Below are positions 17,710 through 26,435 of a stretch of 36,983 nucleotides of DNA, piece by piece. A program made the position numbers and the translations under genes. The first letter of the stretch is position 1, and each line of letters starts with the position of its first letter. This DNA comes from an uncultured bacterium (GTDB lineage: Bacteria; Bacillota; Clostridia; Oscillospirales; Acutalibacteraceae): positions 1 through 36,983 of the forward strand of contig CAKXIK010000020.1 in the NCBI GenBank assembly GCA_934875675.1. The letters are read 5' to 3'. The notes under the pieces are model-generated. The model was not told where the DNA came from. It was given only the letters and a program-made list of their open reading frames with translations, and searched no databases.

Positions 17710-18204
17710 TCATGCATTAATTTCTTTGCACACCTCACGTTTATTTTCCTGGGCACGCTTTTTTCGCAGCCGGGAAAAAAATTGCTTGAGCAGCGCGGCA
17801 CATTCTTCTTCCAGAACCCCGCCCGTACACTCCGGCTTGTGGTTATAGGGCAGTGCAAACAAATTTACTACCGAACCGCAAGATCCTGCTTTCGGGTCAT
17901 GTGCTCCATACCAAACGCGCGGAATTCTGGCGTTGATAATCGCTCCTGCACACATCGGACACGGTTCCAGCGTCACATAAAGCTCGCATTGCCACAGCCG
18001 CCAACCGCCCAGGTTTTTGCAAGCTTCGTTGATTGCTTCAATCTCCGCATGGCACAGTGCATTTTTATTCTGCTCGCGCTGGTTGCGTCCGGTTCCGACA
18101 ATCGTTCCGTCATATACCACCACGGCACCAACCGGGGTTTCTCCCTGTGCTGCCGCTTCATTTGCCAGCTGCAGTGCAGCGCGCATAAAACGCTCCTCCA
18201 TCAT
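17710..18204 (-). CDS. tadA: tRNA-specific adenosine deaminase TadA
   Basis: Converts A34 to inosine in tRNA-Arg(ACG). The protein is 164 aa. Zinc and catalytic residues are HAE at 52-54 and PCPMC at 81-85, after TPVGAVVV. The N-terminus MMEERFMRAALQLANEA matches the family, so the start is kept at 18204. A GGAGGAG stretch inside the coding region could also promote initiation at Met7. The start overlaps the preceding CPBP stop and the stop overlaps the ispF leader, so the three genes are coupled. Confidence 0.95.
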   Translation of the reverse strand: MMEERFMRAALQLANEAAAQGETPVGAVVVYDGTIVGTGRNQREQNKNALCHAEIEAINEACKNLGGWRLWQCELYVTLEPCPMCAGAIINARIPRVWYGAHDPKAGSCGSVVNLFALPYNHKPECTGGVLEEECAALLKQFFSRLRKKRAQENKREVCKEINA

Positions 18205-19268
18205 GAAACCAGCCCCGGCACCAGCATTTGCACAAGCATGCTGATACTGATAATGACCAGCGCAATAATCATGCCCGGATTGCCAACCAACTTGCCGAAC
18301 TTTTCTTTTTCGTTCAATTTATGCATTGTATCAGGGTTAGTGCGGAAAAAGTTCTTATCTTTGTGAAGCAAAACTGCAAGACAGATCAGCCCGGCGAGGG
18401 TTGTAATCAGGAAGAGCGCATAAATCAGCACCGTCGATGTCTGTTCATAAATAAAATTTCCAGAGTTATTCTGAATCAGCTCTTGAAAATAGGAGAGTCC
18501 GTTATTCAGAAAATGCAGCAGTACCGAAGGCCAGATGGAACCCGTGCGCACCGCGATATATCCAAAGAATAAACCTCCTGCAAACGCAAAGGGAATTTGA
18601 ATCACGGTACCATGCATTACGCCAAATGCGAAAGCTGATCCGATGACCGCAAAAGCTTCCCCATAAGGACGCAGCAGCTGAAGCATTACACCGCGAAAAG
18701 CAAATTCCTCCGCAAAAGCCGGCAGAATTGCAATAATAATGAAATAGCAGATTTGCGAAACCAACGAGCCGTCATTCGGAAGAGAACTCATATCCGTCGG
18801 AATTCCGATTCCCTGCATCACGACACTGTATTGCGTAGCAAGATAATTGGATGCCATACACATTGCAAGACCGCCGACACCGGCAAGCACCAGCAGCCCC
18901 GGGCGAGCCGTTTTTTTGAACGGCATTACCTGGCCGAAACGCAAATGAAAGCACGGCATCAAAACCAAAAATGGCACCGTTACCATAAGCAGGTATAGAA
19001 TCGCGTAATAAATATAATAGGTAAGCGGCTGCATTCCACTATATCCGTTATTGATTGCCAACGGATCCATTAATCCGACTGCAGCAAGCACCGCAGCAGC
19101 TATTGTGGAAAGCACATACGGCAAAACCTGCATTCCCACAATGGCAAGACCAATTCCGCTTCCCCGCCGCGAAATCTGACGTTTTTCCTGCTGCTTTTCA
19201 AAATATTCGGGATCCCCGTAATAAAAATTCTGAGAAGGCGGCATAGCCCCGTTAAAAGGCGGATACAT
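18201..19268 (-). CDS. CPBP family intramembrane glutamic endopeptidase
   Basis: Membrane protein of about 355 aa with about eight helices and a CPBP (Abi) core. Motifs are EEFAFRGVMLQLL (the EExxxR element), FGVMHGTVIQIPFAF and HFLNNGLSYF. Family members act in CAAX-type prenyl processing, in bacteriocin self-immunity or in unknown roles, and the substrate cannot be told here. The cytoplasmic N-terminus is Pro/Tyr/Gln-rich (MYPPFNGAMPPSQNFYYG). The start at 19268 has GAAAGGGAG seven bases upstream; longer versions overlap pyrI without a site. Confidence 0.88.
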   Translation of the reverse strand: MYPPFNGAMPPSQNFYYGDPEYFEKQQEKRQISRRGSGIGLAIVGMQVLPYVLSTIAAAVLAAVGLMDPLAINNGYSGMQPLTYYIYYAILYLLMVTVPFLVLMPCFHLRFGQVMPFKKTARPGLLVLAGVGGLAMCMASNYLATQYSVVMQGIGIPTDMSSLPNDGSLVSQICYFIIIAILPAFAEEFAFRGVMLQLLRPYGEAFAVIGSAFAFGVMHGTVIQIPFAFAGGLFFGYIAVRTGSIWPSVLLHFLNNGLSYFQELIQNNSGNFIYEQTSTVLIYALFLITTLAGLICLAVLLHKDKNFFRTNPDTMHKLNEKEKFGKLVGNPGMIIALVIISISMLVQMLVPGLVS

Positions 19269-19299
19269 GATAAAACTCCCTTTCTTCCCGCCAAGCGGA

Positions 19300-19728
19300 T
19301 TATTCCTTGGAACGGTACTCCTGTTCGCAATAAACACAGCGGTAGGTATTGGTTTCACGATCGGTGAGAGTGAAAATCTGATCAATTCCCGGTTCCACCG
19401 AAGTGATACAGCGCGGATTCTTGCAGCGGACAATATTGACCAGCCGATCCGGCGGGTCGAGCTTGAATTTTTTTGTCAGCTTACCGTCATGAATCACACT
19501 AACCGTAACATTTGGGTCAATAAAACCCAGCACATCAAAATTGATATTTTCCGCCGATTCAATTTTGATAATATCCTTCTTGCCCATCTTGCTGCTGCGT
19601 GCATTATTGATGATCGCAACACTGCCCTCGTATTCATCCAAATGAAGATAATGGTAGATCATCATCCCTTTGCCTGCACTGATATGGTCAATTACGATGC
19701 CCTCGGTTAGGCTGCCAACATTCAACAT
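19300..19728 (-). CDS. pyrI: Aspartate carbamoyltransferase regulatory subunit PyrI
   Basis: Allosteric subunit of aspartate transcarbamylase, binding nucleotides and zinc. The protein is 142 aa. The N-terminal allosteric fold reads LTEGIVIDHISAGKG. The C-terminal zinc site has four cysteines in RCKNPRCIT and YRCVYCEQEY. AAAAGGAG precedes the ATG. It lies 26 bp downstream of pyrB, an E. coli-like two-subunit ATCase arrangement that also occurs in Clostridia. Confidence 0.95.
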   Translation of the reverse strand: MLNVGSLTEGIVIDHISAGKGMMIYHYLHLDEYEGSVAIINNARSSKMGKKDIIKIESAENINFDVLGFIDPNVTVSVIHDGKLTKKFKLDPPDRLVNIVRCKNPRCITSVEPGIDQIFTLTDRETNTYRCVYCEQEYRSKE

Positions 19729-19754
19729 TGTGTTATTCTCCTTTTCTTGTACCG

Positions 19755-20675
19755 TTAATCCACGTTGATATTCAACAGCTTCAAAATCAATGCCATACGG
19801 ATATAGACACCGTATTGTACTTGACGGAAATATGCTGCACGGGGGTCGGAATCCACTTCGGTGGATATTTCATTCACACGGGGCAGCGGATGCAGAATAT
19901 ATGTGTCGGGGCGGGCATACTGCAGCTTGTTCTTGTCCAAAATATAAGTATCCTTCAACCGGATATAATCTTCTTCATTAAAGAATCGTTCCCTCTGTAC
20001 ACGCGTCATATACAAAATATCCAGTTGCGAAAGAACGGGCTCCATCCGTTCCACTTCCTGAAACGGAATCTTTTTTGCACGCAAAACTTCTTCACGGATG
20101 TAGCTTGGAATTCGGAGTTCTTCCGGAGAAATCAATACAAAGCGAATATCCTGATACCGTGACAGGGCTTTGATCTGGGAATGAACCGTGCGTCCGAATT
20201 TCAAGTCACCGCAAAGTCCCACTGTCAAGTGATCCAGACGACCCTTGAGCATTCGGATGGTGAGCAGATCGGTGAGTGTCTGGGTTGGATGCTGATGACC
20301 GCCATCACCTGCATTAATCACCGGAATTCCGGAAAATTGCGCGGCAACCTGTGGTGCGCCTTCCTTGGGATGACGAATTGCACAGATATCCGCAAAACTT
20401 GATACCACACGAATTGTATCCGCAATGCTTTCTCCCTTGGCTGCGCTGCTGGAATCTGCAGAAGCAAATCCGAGCACCTTGCCGCCGAGATTCATCATAG
20501 CTGCCTCAAAGCTCAACCGTGTACGCGTACTGGGTTCATAAAAAAGCGTTGCAAGCTTTTTGCCCTCGCAAACATGGGCATATTTTTCGGGATTTTTCTC
20601 GATGTCCTGTGCAACCGCAATCAAGCCGTCAATTTCTTCAACCGACAAGTCCAACGGATCAATCAGATGTTTCAT
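19755..20675 (-). CDS. pyrB: Aspartate carbamoyltransferase catalytic subunit PyrB
   Basis: Joins aspartate and carbamoyl phosphate in pyrimidine synthesis. The protein is 306 aa. The carbamoyl-phosphate site is EPSTRTRLSFEAAM, with GDGGHQHPTQTL, GLCGDLKFGRTVHS and LHPLPRVNEI. The start at 20675 (MKHLIDPLDLSVEEID) has AAAGGGG eight bases upstream; extension to 20732 would overlap the tam-like gene. The leader is only 58 bp, and no PyrR-type attenuator is visible. Confidence 0.95.
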   Translation of the reverse strand: MKHLIDPLDLSVEEIDGLIAVAQDIEKNPEKYAHVCEGKKLATLFYEPSTRTRLSFEAAMMNLGGKVLGFASADSSSAAKGESIADTIRVVSSFADICAIRHPKEGAPQVAAQFSGIPVINAGDGGHQHPTQTLTDLLTIRMLKGRLDHLTVGLCGDLKFGRTVHSQIKALSRYQDIRFVLISPEELRIPSYIREEVLRAKKIPFQEVERMEPVLSQLDILYMTRVQRERFFNEEDYIRLKDTYILDKNKLQYARPDTYILHPLPRVNEISTEVDSDPRAAYFRQVQYGVYIRMALILKLLNINVD

Positions 20676-20733
20676 GTTGTCTGCCCCTTTCGCAGGTAAC
20701 GTTGTTGTTTGGCATATTGATAGAAAGTTCAAC

Positions 20734-21516
20734 TTAGAAACGGCTTCTTTTTGCCAAAAAGAAGAACCTTGGAAACCGAAAAATTATTTTGCCACTCTGC
20801 TGCCGAGGGTACTCCTTTTGAACCTGCAAAAAAATTTGCTGCTCAAAAGCATTCCGTTCCGTCTCCGTTTTCAGTGCATCCAAATACGGTCGCAATCCGG
20901 TGGCACGATACCATTCCATAATTGCCTCATGGGACGGCATCATATGATAATACGTGGTAGACCAAAGAGAAAAATCCTCTGTAATTTCAGAAAGAAGATC
21001 AAAGTATTCTGCGGGAGTCAGATTATAAAATATTCTGGAGCTGGAGAGTTTGCTGCTCCACTCCTGGGATGCAACCGTTCTTGAAATAATCTGATGAATA
21101 GGTTCTTCATAATTCATGGGGGTCTGTACCGCTAAAATACCCCCCGGGCGCAACAAGTCCATCAAGGCAGGAATCAGTTTTCGATGCTCCGGCACCCATT
21201 GAATACATGCGTTGGAAAAAACAACGTCAAATCTCCGTCCAATAGAAGGAAGTTCATGTTCTGCATCGCATACTGCAAACCGCATCTGCGGATACTGTGC
21301 TGCTGCAGTTTCTATCATTCGTTCAGAGGAATCAATTCCCAGAATATTTGCATTGGGAAACCTTTTGAACAGTTCAACCGTACTGTTTCCCGGTCCGCAA
21401 CCAACATCCAGTACATCCGCGGGCGAATCCAGCGGAATTCTGGAGATCAGATCCACCGCCGGCTGTGTGCGCTCCGTCCGAAACTTTAAATATTGTTCAG
21501 GATTCCATTCGGGCAT
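20734..21516 (-). CDS. tam: Trans-aconitate 2-methyltransferase-like SAM methyltransferase
   Basis: Class I SAM-dependent methyltransferase of 260 aa, close to E. coli Tam in length and pattern. It starts PEWNPEQYLKFRTERTQPAV. The SAM site is VLDVGCGPGNSTVEL with acidic GIDSSERMIE, followed by NACIQWVPEH. The substrate-side segment includes TTYYHMMPSHEAIMEWYRA and TGLRPYLDAL. Methyl transfer to trans-aconitate is inferred from family resemblance. AGGGGGAAG lies upstream of the ATG. It precedes pyrB by 58 bp without a clear terminator, so some read-through is possible. Confidence 0.85.
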   Translation of the reverse strand: MPEWNPEQYLKFRTERTQPAVDLISRIPLDSPADVLDVGCGPGNSTVELFKRFPNANILGIDSSERMIETAAAQYPQMRFAVCDAEHELPSIGRRFDVVFSNACIQWVPEHRKLIPALMDLLRPGGILAVQTPMNYEEPIHQIISRTVASQEWSSKLSSSRIFYNLTPAEYFDLLSEITEDFSLWSTTYYHMMPSHEAIMEWYRATGLRPYLDALKTETERNAFEQQIFLQVQKEYPRQQSGKIIFRFPRFFFLAKRSRF

Positions 21517-21702
21517 CGCTTCTTCCCCCTTTTTTGATTGCTATGCTACAATACAAAATAATTGCAAATATTTTTTATAGTATATCATACTTTGCCGGAA
21601 TTGAATACCGGCTGATGAAATTTTTCACACATGAAAATCTTTGCATGATTTTCCATTCGCGGCGCAAACTACTGGCAAAGAATTTTTGAAAGGGACGATT
21701 CC

Positions 21703-21879
21703 ATGGCAAGAGATCTGCATCAGCTACTAATGGAAGATGATGAACTCCGCAGTTTCTTCATTTCCCTGCCGGTTCGGATTCAGATGACTGCGCATCACGA
21801 AAATGATCGGCTCAATACCGGAGAAAAACTGCATCAATATATTGACCTAATGACAAAAAGAAATCCGGGCCAGCAATAA
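21703..21879 (+). CDS. Small protein of 58 aa, unknown function
   Basis: Short gene reading MARDLHQLLMEDDELRSFF, then SLPVRIQMTAHHENDRLN, ending LMTKRNPGQQ. GAAAGGG lies ten bases before the ATG and an ideal terminator follows, so it looks expressed as its own unit. It is predicted helical and soluble. The LPVRIQ and DDELRSFF spacing recalls small orphan proteins common in Ruminococcus-type Clostridia, but I cannot name a family. Confidence 0.65.
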   Translation: MARDLHQLLMEDDELRSFFISLPVRIQMTAHHENDRLNTGEKLHQYIDLMTKRNPGQQ

Positions 21880-21901
21880 CGCTTGTCCGGATTTCTTTTT
21901 A
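21862..21901 (+). terminator. Terminator between the small gene and the convergent purine permease gene
   Basis: GAAATCCGG / CCGGATTTC is a perfect 9-bp stem overlapping the small gene's last codons and followed by CTTTTT. The opposite strand carries a weaker run, so it may also serve the permease gene that ends at 21925. Confidence 0.8.
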
Positions 21902-21924
21902 ACTTCAATCTTATTCAGCAATAA

Positions 21925-23340
21925 TTAGTGAGTCAGGAACAGCATTGCCAGGAAAAGAATTGTGATAACCCAAGTGGCAACTTTGACCTCTTTCACTTTG
22001 CCGGTAAACAGCTTGATTACAACATAGGAGATCAAGCCAAATGCAATACCAAACGAAATGTTGTAAGAGAACGGCATCATAGCCATGGTCAAAAATGCAG
22101 GCACAGCAACATCAATGGAGTGCCAATCAATATCCTTAACGCAAGCCATCATCAGCACGCCAACATAAATCAAAGCTGCAGCGGTAGCACAGCCGGGAAT
22201 CAGCTGAGCAATCGGGCTGAGGAACATTGCGATGAAGAACAACGCAGCAGTTACCATAGAGGAGAGACCGGTACGGCCGCCTTCGGCAACACCTGCAGAA
22301 GACTCAACATAGGTGGTAACAGTGGAAGTACCACAGATCGCGCCGGTGGCAGTTGCAATAGCATCCGCCATCATTGCACGATCCATGTTCGGTACTTCGC
22401 CTTCTTTGGTGAGCATGTTGCCGCGAGCGCAAGCGCCGTACAGGGTACCAAGGGTATCAAACATGTCGACCATGCAGAAAGCCAAAGCAGTGGTCAGGAT
22501 GGTCAGAATCAGATTTGCAGTGCCATGTGCCTCTGCAAAAGCGGAGAAGTTGAAGCCTTCGGTGAACACTTTGGCAAATGCCTGTGTGCCAAACTCTTTG
22601 AAGGCATCAAACGGGCTGCTCATGGTAATTCCCAGATTTGCAAAGAAATCCGGAATGGTAATCAAACCAAGCAGATAATACAGCACTGCACCGCCAACGA
22701 TGCCCCACAGCACTGCACCGCGGATATTCTTTTTGGACATGATTGCAATTGCAAGAACCGCAATCAGTGTAACAAGCATCGGCATAATTGTTGCCCAGCT
22801 GCCTGCCTTCAACAGATTGAAGGAGCCAAGGGTCACACCTGTGCTGGTGCTCGGGACAACCAATTTTGCATTCTGCAGGCCCAAAAATGCAATAAACAGA
22901 CCGATACCGGCAGGAATTGCAATGCGAACTGCATTCGGAATAGCAGAGAAGATCTTTTTGCGCAGACCGGTAGCAGTCAGCAGAATAAAGACAACACCAT
23001 CAATCAGGACCAACACCAGTGCGTTTGCATAAGTAAAGCCAAAGCCAACGCAAACCGTGTAGACAAAGAATGCATTCAAGCCCATACCGCTGGCCTGTGC
23101 AAGCGGAAGGTTGGAGAGCAGGCCGATCAGCACAGTGCCGACGACAGCCGAGATTGCTGTTGCGATGTAAATCGCACCGTAAGAGACACCCAAAACATTG
23201 GTTCCGTCTCCAAAGGGATTTGCGAACATGTTGGCGTTCACCATCAAGATGTACACCATTGCAAAGAACGTGGTCAAACCGGCCATCACTTCGGTGCGAA
23301 CCGTTGTGCCATGCTCTTTGAGTTTAAAGAACTTTTCCAT
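21925..23340 (-). CDS. NCS2-family purine (guanine/hypoxanthine) permease
   Basis: Purine-base importer of the AzgA/PbuG branch; 471 aa with 12-14 helices. It opens MEKFFKLKEHGTTVRTEVMAG with TTFFAMVYILMVNA. It has QASGMGLNAFFVYTV, MVDMFDTLGTLYGA and TGAICGTSTVTTYVESSAG, all typical of this branch. AGGAGGG lies before the ATG. The leader carries a guanine-class riboswitch and terminator, which agrees with guanine or hypoxanthine as cargo. Confidence 0.93.
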   Translation of the reverse strand: MEKFFKLKEHGTTVRTEVMAGLTTFFAMVYILMVNANMFANPFGDGTNVLGVSYGAIYIATAISAVVGTVLIGLLSNLPLAQASGMGLNAFFVYTVCVGFGFTYANALVLVLIDGVVFILLTATGLRKKIFSAIPNAVRIAIPAGIGLFIAFLGLQNAKLVVPSTSTGVTLGSFNLLKAGSWATIMPMLVTLIAVLAIAIMSKKNIRGAVLWGIVGGAVLYYLLGLITIPDFFANLGITMSSPFDAFKEFGTQAFAKVFTEGFNFSAFAEAHGTANLILTILTTALAFCMVDMFDTLGTLYGACARGNMLTKEGEVPNMDRAMMADAIATATGAICGTSTVTTYVESSAGVAEGGRTGLSSMVTAALFFIAMFLSPIAQLIPGCATAAALIYVGVLMMACVKDIDWHSIDVAVPAFLTMAMMPFSYNISFGIAFGLISYVVIKLFTGKVKEVKVATWVITILFLAMLFLTH

Positions 23341-23403
23341 TTGAGAATATTCCCTCCTCTTATTTTTCTTTTCTTATTTTTAACACGTCCGACAAGACGC
23401 CAA

Positions 23404-23443
23404 TAAAAAAAGCCCTTTCGGCATTTCAGCACAAAAGGGGGCA
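23404..23443 (-). terminator. Riboswitch-controlled terminator ahead of the purine permease
   Basis: On the minus strand, CCCTTT (within a C-rich arm) pairs with AAAGGG across a loop of about 15 bases, followed by seven T. It lies about 10-50 bases after the aptamer and about 60 before the permease ATG. This is an expression platform of the OFF type: bound guanine would favour termination. Confidence 0.75.
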
Positions 23444-23452
23444 ACAAATAAG

Positions 23453-23525
23453 CTTCGATAGCAAAACAATTTACGGTTGTTTTGTAGAAACTTAGCGGCC
23501 CATATCGCGCTGAATATATCGACTG
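23453..23525 (-). ncRNA. Purine riboswitch aptamer, guanine class
   Basis: On the minus strand, P1 is TCGATA / TATCGA. The P2-P3 joint reads GTTTCTAC, the P3 arm AAAACAA / TTGTTTT closes loop CCGTAAA, and the 3' joint is GCTAT. The ATATGGG element of P2/L2 is present. The specificity base equivalent to position 74 of the B. subtilis xpt switch is C, which selects guanine/hypoxanthine rather than adenine. The downstream gene is a purine permease. Confidence 0.92.
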
Positions 23526-23672
23526 AAAAGACAGATACAATCCCGTCCAAGCAACGGCCAAGCATCCACAGAAAGGACTTTTGTTTTTGCCGTTTTTGTG
23601 CGAGATTTGTATAAATATTGAATTTTATAGAACCGTGAATGCTATATGAACATTCTTTAAACGAATAAATTA

Positions 23673-23701
23673 ATATTAGCAATAAATTCGACAATTGTCA
23701 A
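23673..23701 (-). promoter_or_regulatory. Near-consensus sigma-A promoter for the purine riboswitch transcript
   Basis: TTGACA (23696-23701), a 17-bp spacer and TATAAT-like TAATAT (23673-23678) on the minus strand. The predicted start is near 23666, leaving an untranslated leader of about 140 bases before the aptamer. Confidence 0.85.
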
Positions 23702-23813
23702 CACGAACAACGAAAAAATAAGCAATATGATTTATTTTCCTTCTTTTCTTTTTTTCTTTTTTATTTTATAATAATAGTAGCGTTAAAATTACATCAAAAC
23801 AGGGGGTATTTTT

Positions 23814-24131
23814 TTGGAACGTTATGCTTGGAAAGCCATTGTACGTGATGGAAAGTTGGAAGAATATTGCCGCAGACACGCGGAAATCTGGCCTGAAATG
23901 GTTGAGGTACTCAAGGAAGCCGGCATCTGTAATTACACAATCTGGAATACCGGAAACGAGCTGTTTGGGTATTATGAATGCGAAAAAGGTGCAGAATATG
24001 CCGCTAAGGTGCAGGCAGAAAGCCCTGTGGTTGACCGCTGGAATGAATTTATGAAAGATATTATGATTATGGAAATGGATCCTCAGACCGGTGCGCAGCC
24101 AATGCTCCGTCAGGTGTTTCTGCTCGAATGA
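23814..24131 (+). CDS. rhaM: L-rhamnose mutarotase RhaM
   Basis: Interconverts the anomers of L-rhamnose. The protein is 105 aa, normal for the family. Tyr18 and His22 (EEYCRRHAEIWPEM) correspond to the known active-site residues; YTIWNTGNELFGYYEC and a C-terminal MLRQVF segment also fit. The start is TTG with AGGGGG seven bases upstream, and TATAAT-like sequence at about 23767 could be its -10. No other rhamnose genes lie in the window, so it stands alone between the purine permease and a cell-wall hydrolase. Confidence 0.9.
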   Translation: MERYAWKAIVRDGKLEEYCRRHAEIWPEMVEVLKEAGICNYTIWNTGNELFGYYECEKGAEYAAKVQAESPVVDRWNEFMKDIMIMEMDPQTGAQPMLRQVFLLE

Positions 24132-24162
24132 TCGGTATATTCTTTTTTGCGTCGAAAATATA

Positions 24163-24918
24163 TTAATTAAAATATTCAATTCCCGGCACCTGCAGCCAAT
24201 GTGTCCAACTGCCGGCAGACAGTTTTGATTTTACAACACCATGTGCAGTATCCATGGCATGAATCACTTCTCCGTTGCCGACATAGATACCAATATGCTT
24301 TCCCATGATATACACTGCCAGACCTGGGATATCCGGCATCGTATTGATCGTTCCCTTTACCGATGCAAGACGGTACATTCCTCCTGCGTCCACATCGGGT
24401 AATCCGCAGGCGCCATAATCAATGGTGCCAGTATCTGCATTATACCATACATATCCTTTAATTAGCCCCACGCAATCGGCAACACGGCCGCTCATCCAGG
24501 TCTTGCGAATCAGGCTTTCATCCCCTGGCACCGAATTTGGATATTGAACCAATTTATATTCCAACAGATTTTCATCCAATATCTGCCCAAAGGTTCCGAG
24601 CACATATCCCCAGTGATTTTGATAAGCAAGCTCTGCCCAGCGGGTCAGATCTGTGTTATTCTTTATCTCCGCATTCACGAAATTCAACGGATCAATCTCT
24701 GTATTGGGTTGGCTGGATTTACTTGATGAATCCTCACTCAATGGAGTTTTTTCATTTTTTTTGCTTCCTGCTGAGTTTCCAAGAATTCCAATTACCACAA
24801 GCAACGGCAAAAGGAACAGAATGAGAACCGTTCCCAGTTCGGCGAAAAACTTTTTGGGTCCCCGTCTGCGTATCAACGCTGCCAGCCTTTTTTGAACCAT
24901 TGCCATGGTTTTTCTCAT
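24163..24918 (-). CDS. NlpC/P60-family cell-wall hydrolase, membrane anchored
   Basis: A 251-aa protein with a basic N-terminus, one TM at about 28-46 (GTVLILFLLPLLVVIGILG), a Ser/Asn/Lys-rich linker, and an NlpC/P60-like catalytic domain. The catalytic Cys is in RVADCVGLIKGYVWY and the His in KHIGIYVGNGEVIHAM. The family cleaves gamma-D-Glu-diamino-acid bonds in peptidoglycan peptides. AGGAGG lies eight bases before the ATG. It is convergent with rhaM. Confidence 0.85.
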   Translation of the reverse strand: MRKTMAMVQKRLAALIRRRGPKKFFAELGTVLILFLLPLLVVIGILGNSAGSKKNEKTPLSEDSSSKSSQPNTEIDPLNFVNAEIKNNTDLTRWAELAYQNHWGYVLGTFGQILDENLLEYKLVQYPNSVPGDESLIRKTWMSGRVADCVGLIKGYVWYNADTGTIDYGACGLPDVDAGGMYRLASVKGTINTMPDIPGLAVYIMGKHIGIYVGNGEVIHAMDTAHGVVKSKLSAGSWTHWLQVPGIEYFN

Positions 24919-25066
24919 AGATGAATCCTCCTGATACTTTTCATACTATACACCGCCAAGACAGTCCGGTTTGATTTTCGGGCTGTTTTGCGGTGTTTTT
25001 CATTTATCAGAAGCTTATGATTCATATATGCCAAGATATTATAAAATATCTGCAAAATGATTCCAA

Positions 25067-26143
25067 TCACCTGCCAACCACGCCGGGCAAACTGGTTCGT
25101 TCACGATACGCCGTGGGTGTGAGTCCAAAACGCTCCTTAAAGTTACGGTAGAATCGGCTTGCTTCCGTATAGCCGATTGCATTGACAATTTCTTCAATTG
25201 TGCATTCCGAACTGCGCAGCATCTCGGCGGCTTGTTCCAGACGAAATTCCCGCAGCAGCAACCGGAATGTGGTACCGGTTTCAGCATGAATATACCGGCT
25301 GACATAACCTTCACTGCGGTGAAAATGCTCCGCAAGCGTTGAAAGCGTAACCGTTTGATAGTTTTCAAGAATGTAGCGAATCATTCCGGGGAACACCTTT
25401 CGCACCGCTTTCTCGGAGATGAGCTCCACCACATTCTGTGCGTGATATTTGATCACCGTGCCGAAAAAAAGAATCACCAGTCCTTTGATCAGCACATCAT
25501 TCGGATTTTGCTCACAAACGGTCTCCTCATATAAACGGATAACAGATTCGAGCAAACGTGCGTCGCTTCCGCACTGAAAAAGCAATGCATCCGCACCTGT
25601 TTTGGAATAAAGCATCTTCCAGAAAAAATCCGAAATCAGATCCTTCCCCGCCAACAAGCTTGCAAATGCACTCCCAAAGGTGCTCTTTTTTATAACAATA
25701 TTGAGTGTAAGGGCATCTGCGCTGCCGGAAAAAACTGCATGGTCCGCTCCCGGCGGGACAATCACAAAATCACCTGCCGAAAGAATCACCTTTTCCTGAT
25801 TATAATAAAATTCTGCACTGCCAGACAGGGAGTACAGTATTTTTAAAAAACCGACATGCTGCCGATATGGCGGAAAAAAACGATCATGCAAAATGACCTG
25901 CACTTCCTGATGCGTATTAGCAAAGCACTCTGCCTCGGTCAGCTCCGGTCCCAAAAAGAAGCGGGACGAAAGGTTGGGAAATGAGAGGTTTCGTCCATAT
26001 TCCCTGCGGCATTTTGCTTTAAAATCTTCCCAGCCACCGTTGACACCGGCATATGCCTTTGGATATTGATTGAAATACTGCTTCATCGCAAGTTCATGCG
26101 GGCGCAGCGGCAACAGGCATTTTTTCAGTTGTTCTTCATTCAT
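25067..26143 (-). CDS. AraC-family transcriptional regulator with N-terminal cupin
   Basis: A 358-aa regulator. A cupin/AraC-binding fold is seen at about 115-165 (SGSAEFYYNQEKVILSAGDF, then VIVPPGADHAVF). The C-terminal double helix-turn-helix includes LSTLAEHFHRSEGYVSRYIH and IEEIVNAIGYTEASRFYRNF, ending in FGLTPTAYRER. The ATG at 26143 has AAAGGA nine bases upstream; earlier in-frame ATGs do not. Such proteins usually sense a sugar or small ligand. Rhamnose is conceivable because rhaM is about 1 kb away, but an unrelated gene lies between. The 237 bp from 26144 to 26380 hold no gene that I can see. Confidence 0.9.
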   Translation of the reverse strand: MNEEQLKKCLLPLRPHELAMKQYFNQYPKAYAGVNGGWEDFKAKCRREYGRNLSFPNLSSRFFLGPELTEAECFANTHQEVQVILHDRFFPPYRQHVGFLKILYSLSGSAEFYYNQEKVILSAGDFVIVPPGADHAVFSGSADALTLNIVIKKSTFGSAFASLLAGKDLISDFFWKMLYSKTGADALLFQCGSDARLLESVIRLYEETVCEQNPNDVLIKGLVILFFGTVIKYHAQNVVELISEKAVRKVFPGMIRYILENYQTVTLSTLAEHFHRSEGYVSRYIHAETGTTFRLLLREFRLEQAAEMLRSSECTIEEIVNAIGYTEASRFYRNFKERFGLTPTAYRERTSLPGVVGR

Positions 26144-26380
26144 ATTCGTCATTCCTTTCAGCGGAATCCGAGTTAATATAACCATAACACGCTGATTTGT
26201 GTGCGTCAAGTTCAAATTGCTTGGTCACTCGCCACGAACAGGAAACCAGCAGTATCATTGCAAACGGCAAAAAACTGCTGCATTTTATGATATGACCGTC
26301 AGAAAAGCGATGGGACTTTGTTTATGTTCGTTTTATCCGGCGATTGAGTCTTGTGTTCCCTGCACGGTCATTTCAAAACA

Positions 26381-26425
26381 AAATCGGACGAACTGCCATT
26401 TTCAGCTTGGCAGTTCGTCCGATTT
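26381..26425 (-). terminator. Perfect 18-bp inverted repeat, terminator of the matrix operon
   Basis: AAATCGGACGAACTGCCA and its exact complement enclose a 9-base loop. On the minus strand TGTTTTGAAA follows the AT-rich arm; on the plus strand CTATTTG follows. It lies 10 bp past the stop of the last operon gene. Confidence 0.8.
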
Positions 26426-26435
26426 CTATTTGAAA

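Noticed and set aside
17782..18366. A 194-codon plus-strand frame across tadA and the CPBP gene
   Set aside because: It is antisense to two well-supported genes and has no ribosome site or family resemblance.
20676..20733. PyrR or pyrimidine attenuator before pyrB
   Set aside because: Only 58 bp separate the genes and no terminator or anti-terminator pair can be drawn.
21928..23406. A 492-codon open frame on the plus strand opposite the purine permease
   Set aside because: Composition is aberrant (rich in Cys, His, Asn, Gln), it has no recognisable domain, and the minus-strand frame is a clear NCS2 permease with a riboswitch.
23814..26143. A rhamnose operon formed by rhaM and the AraC regulator
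   Set aside because: The genes are on opposite strands with an NlpC/P60 hydrolase gene between them, and no other rhamnose gene is present.
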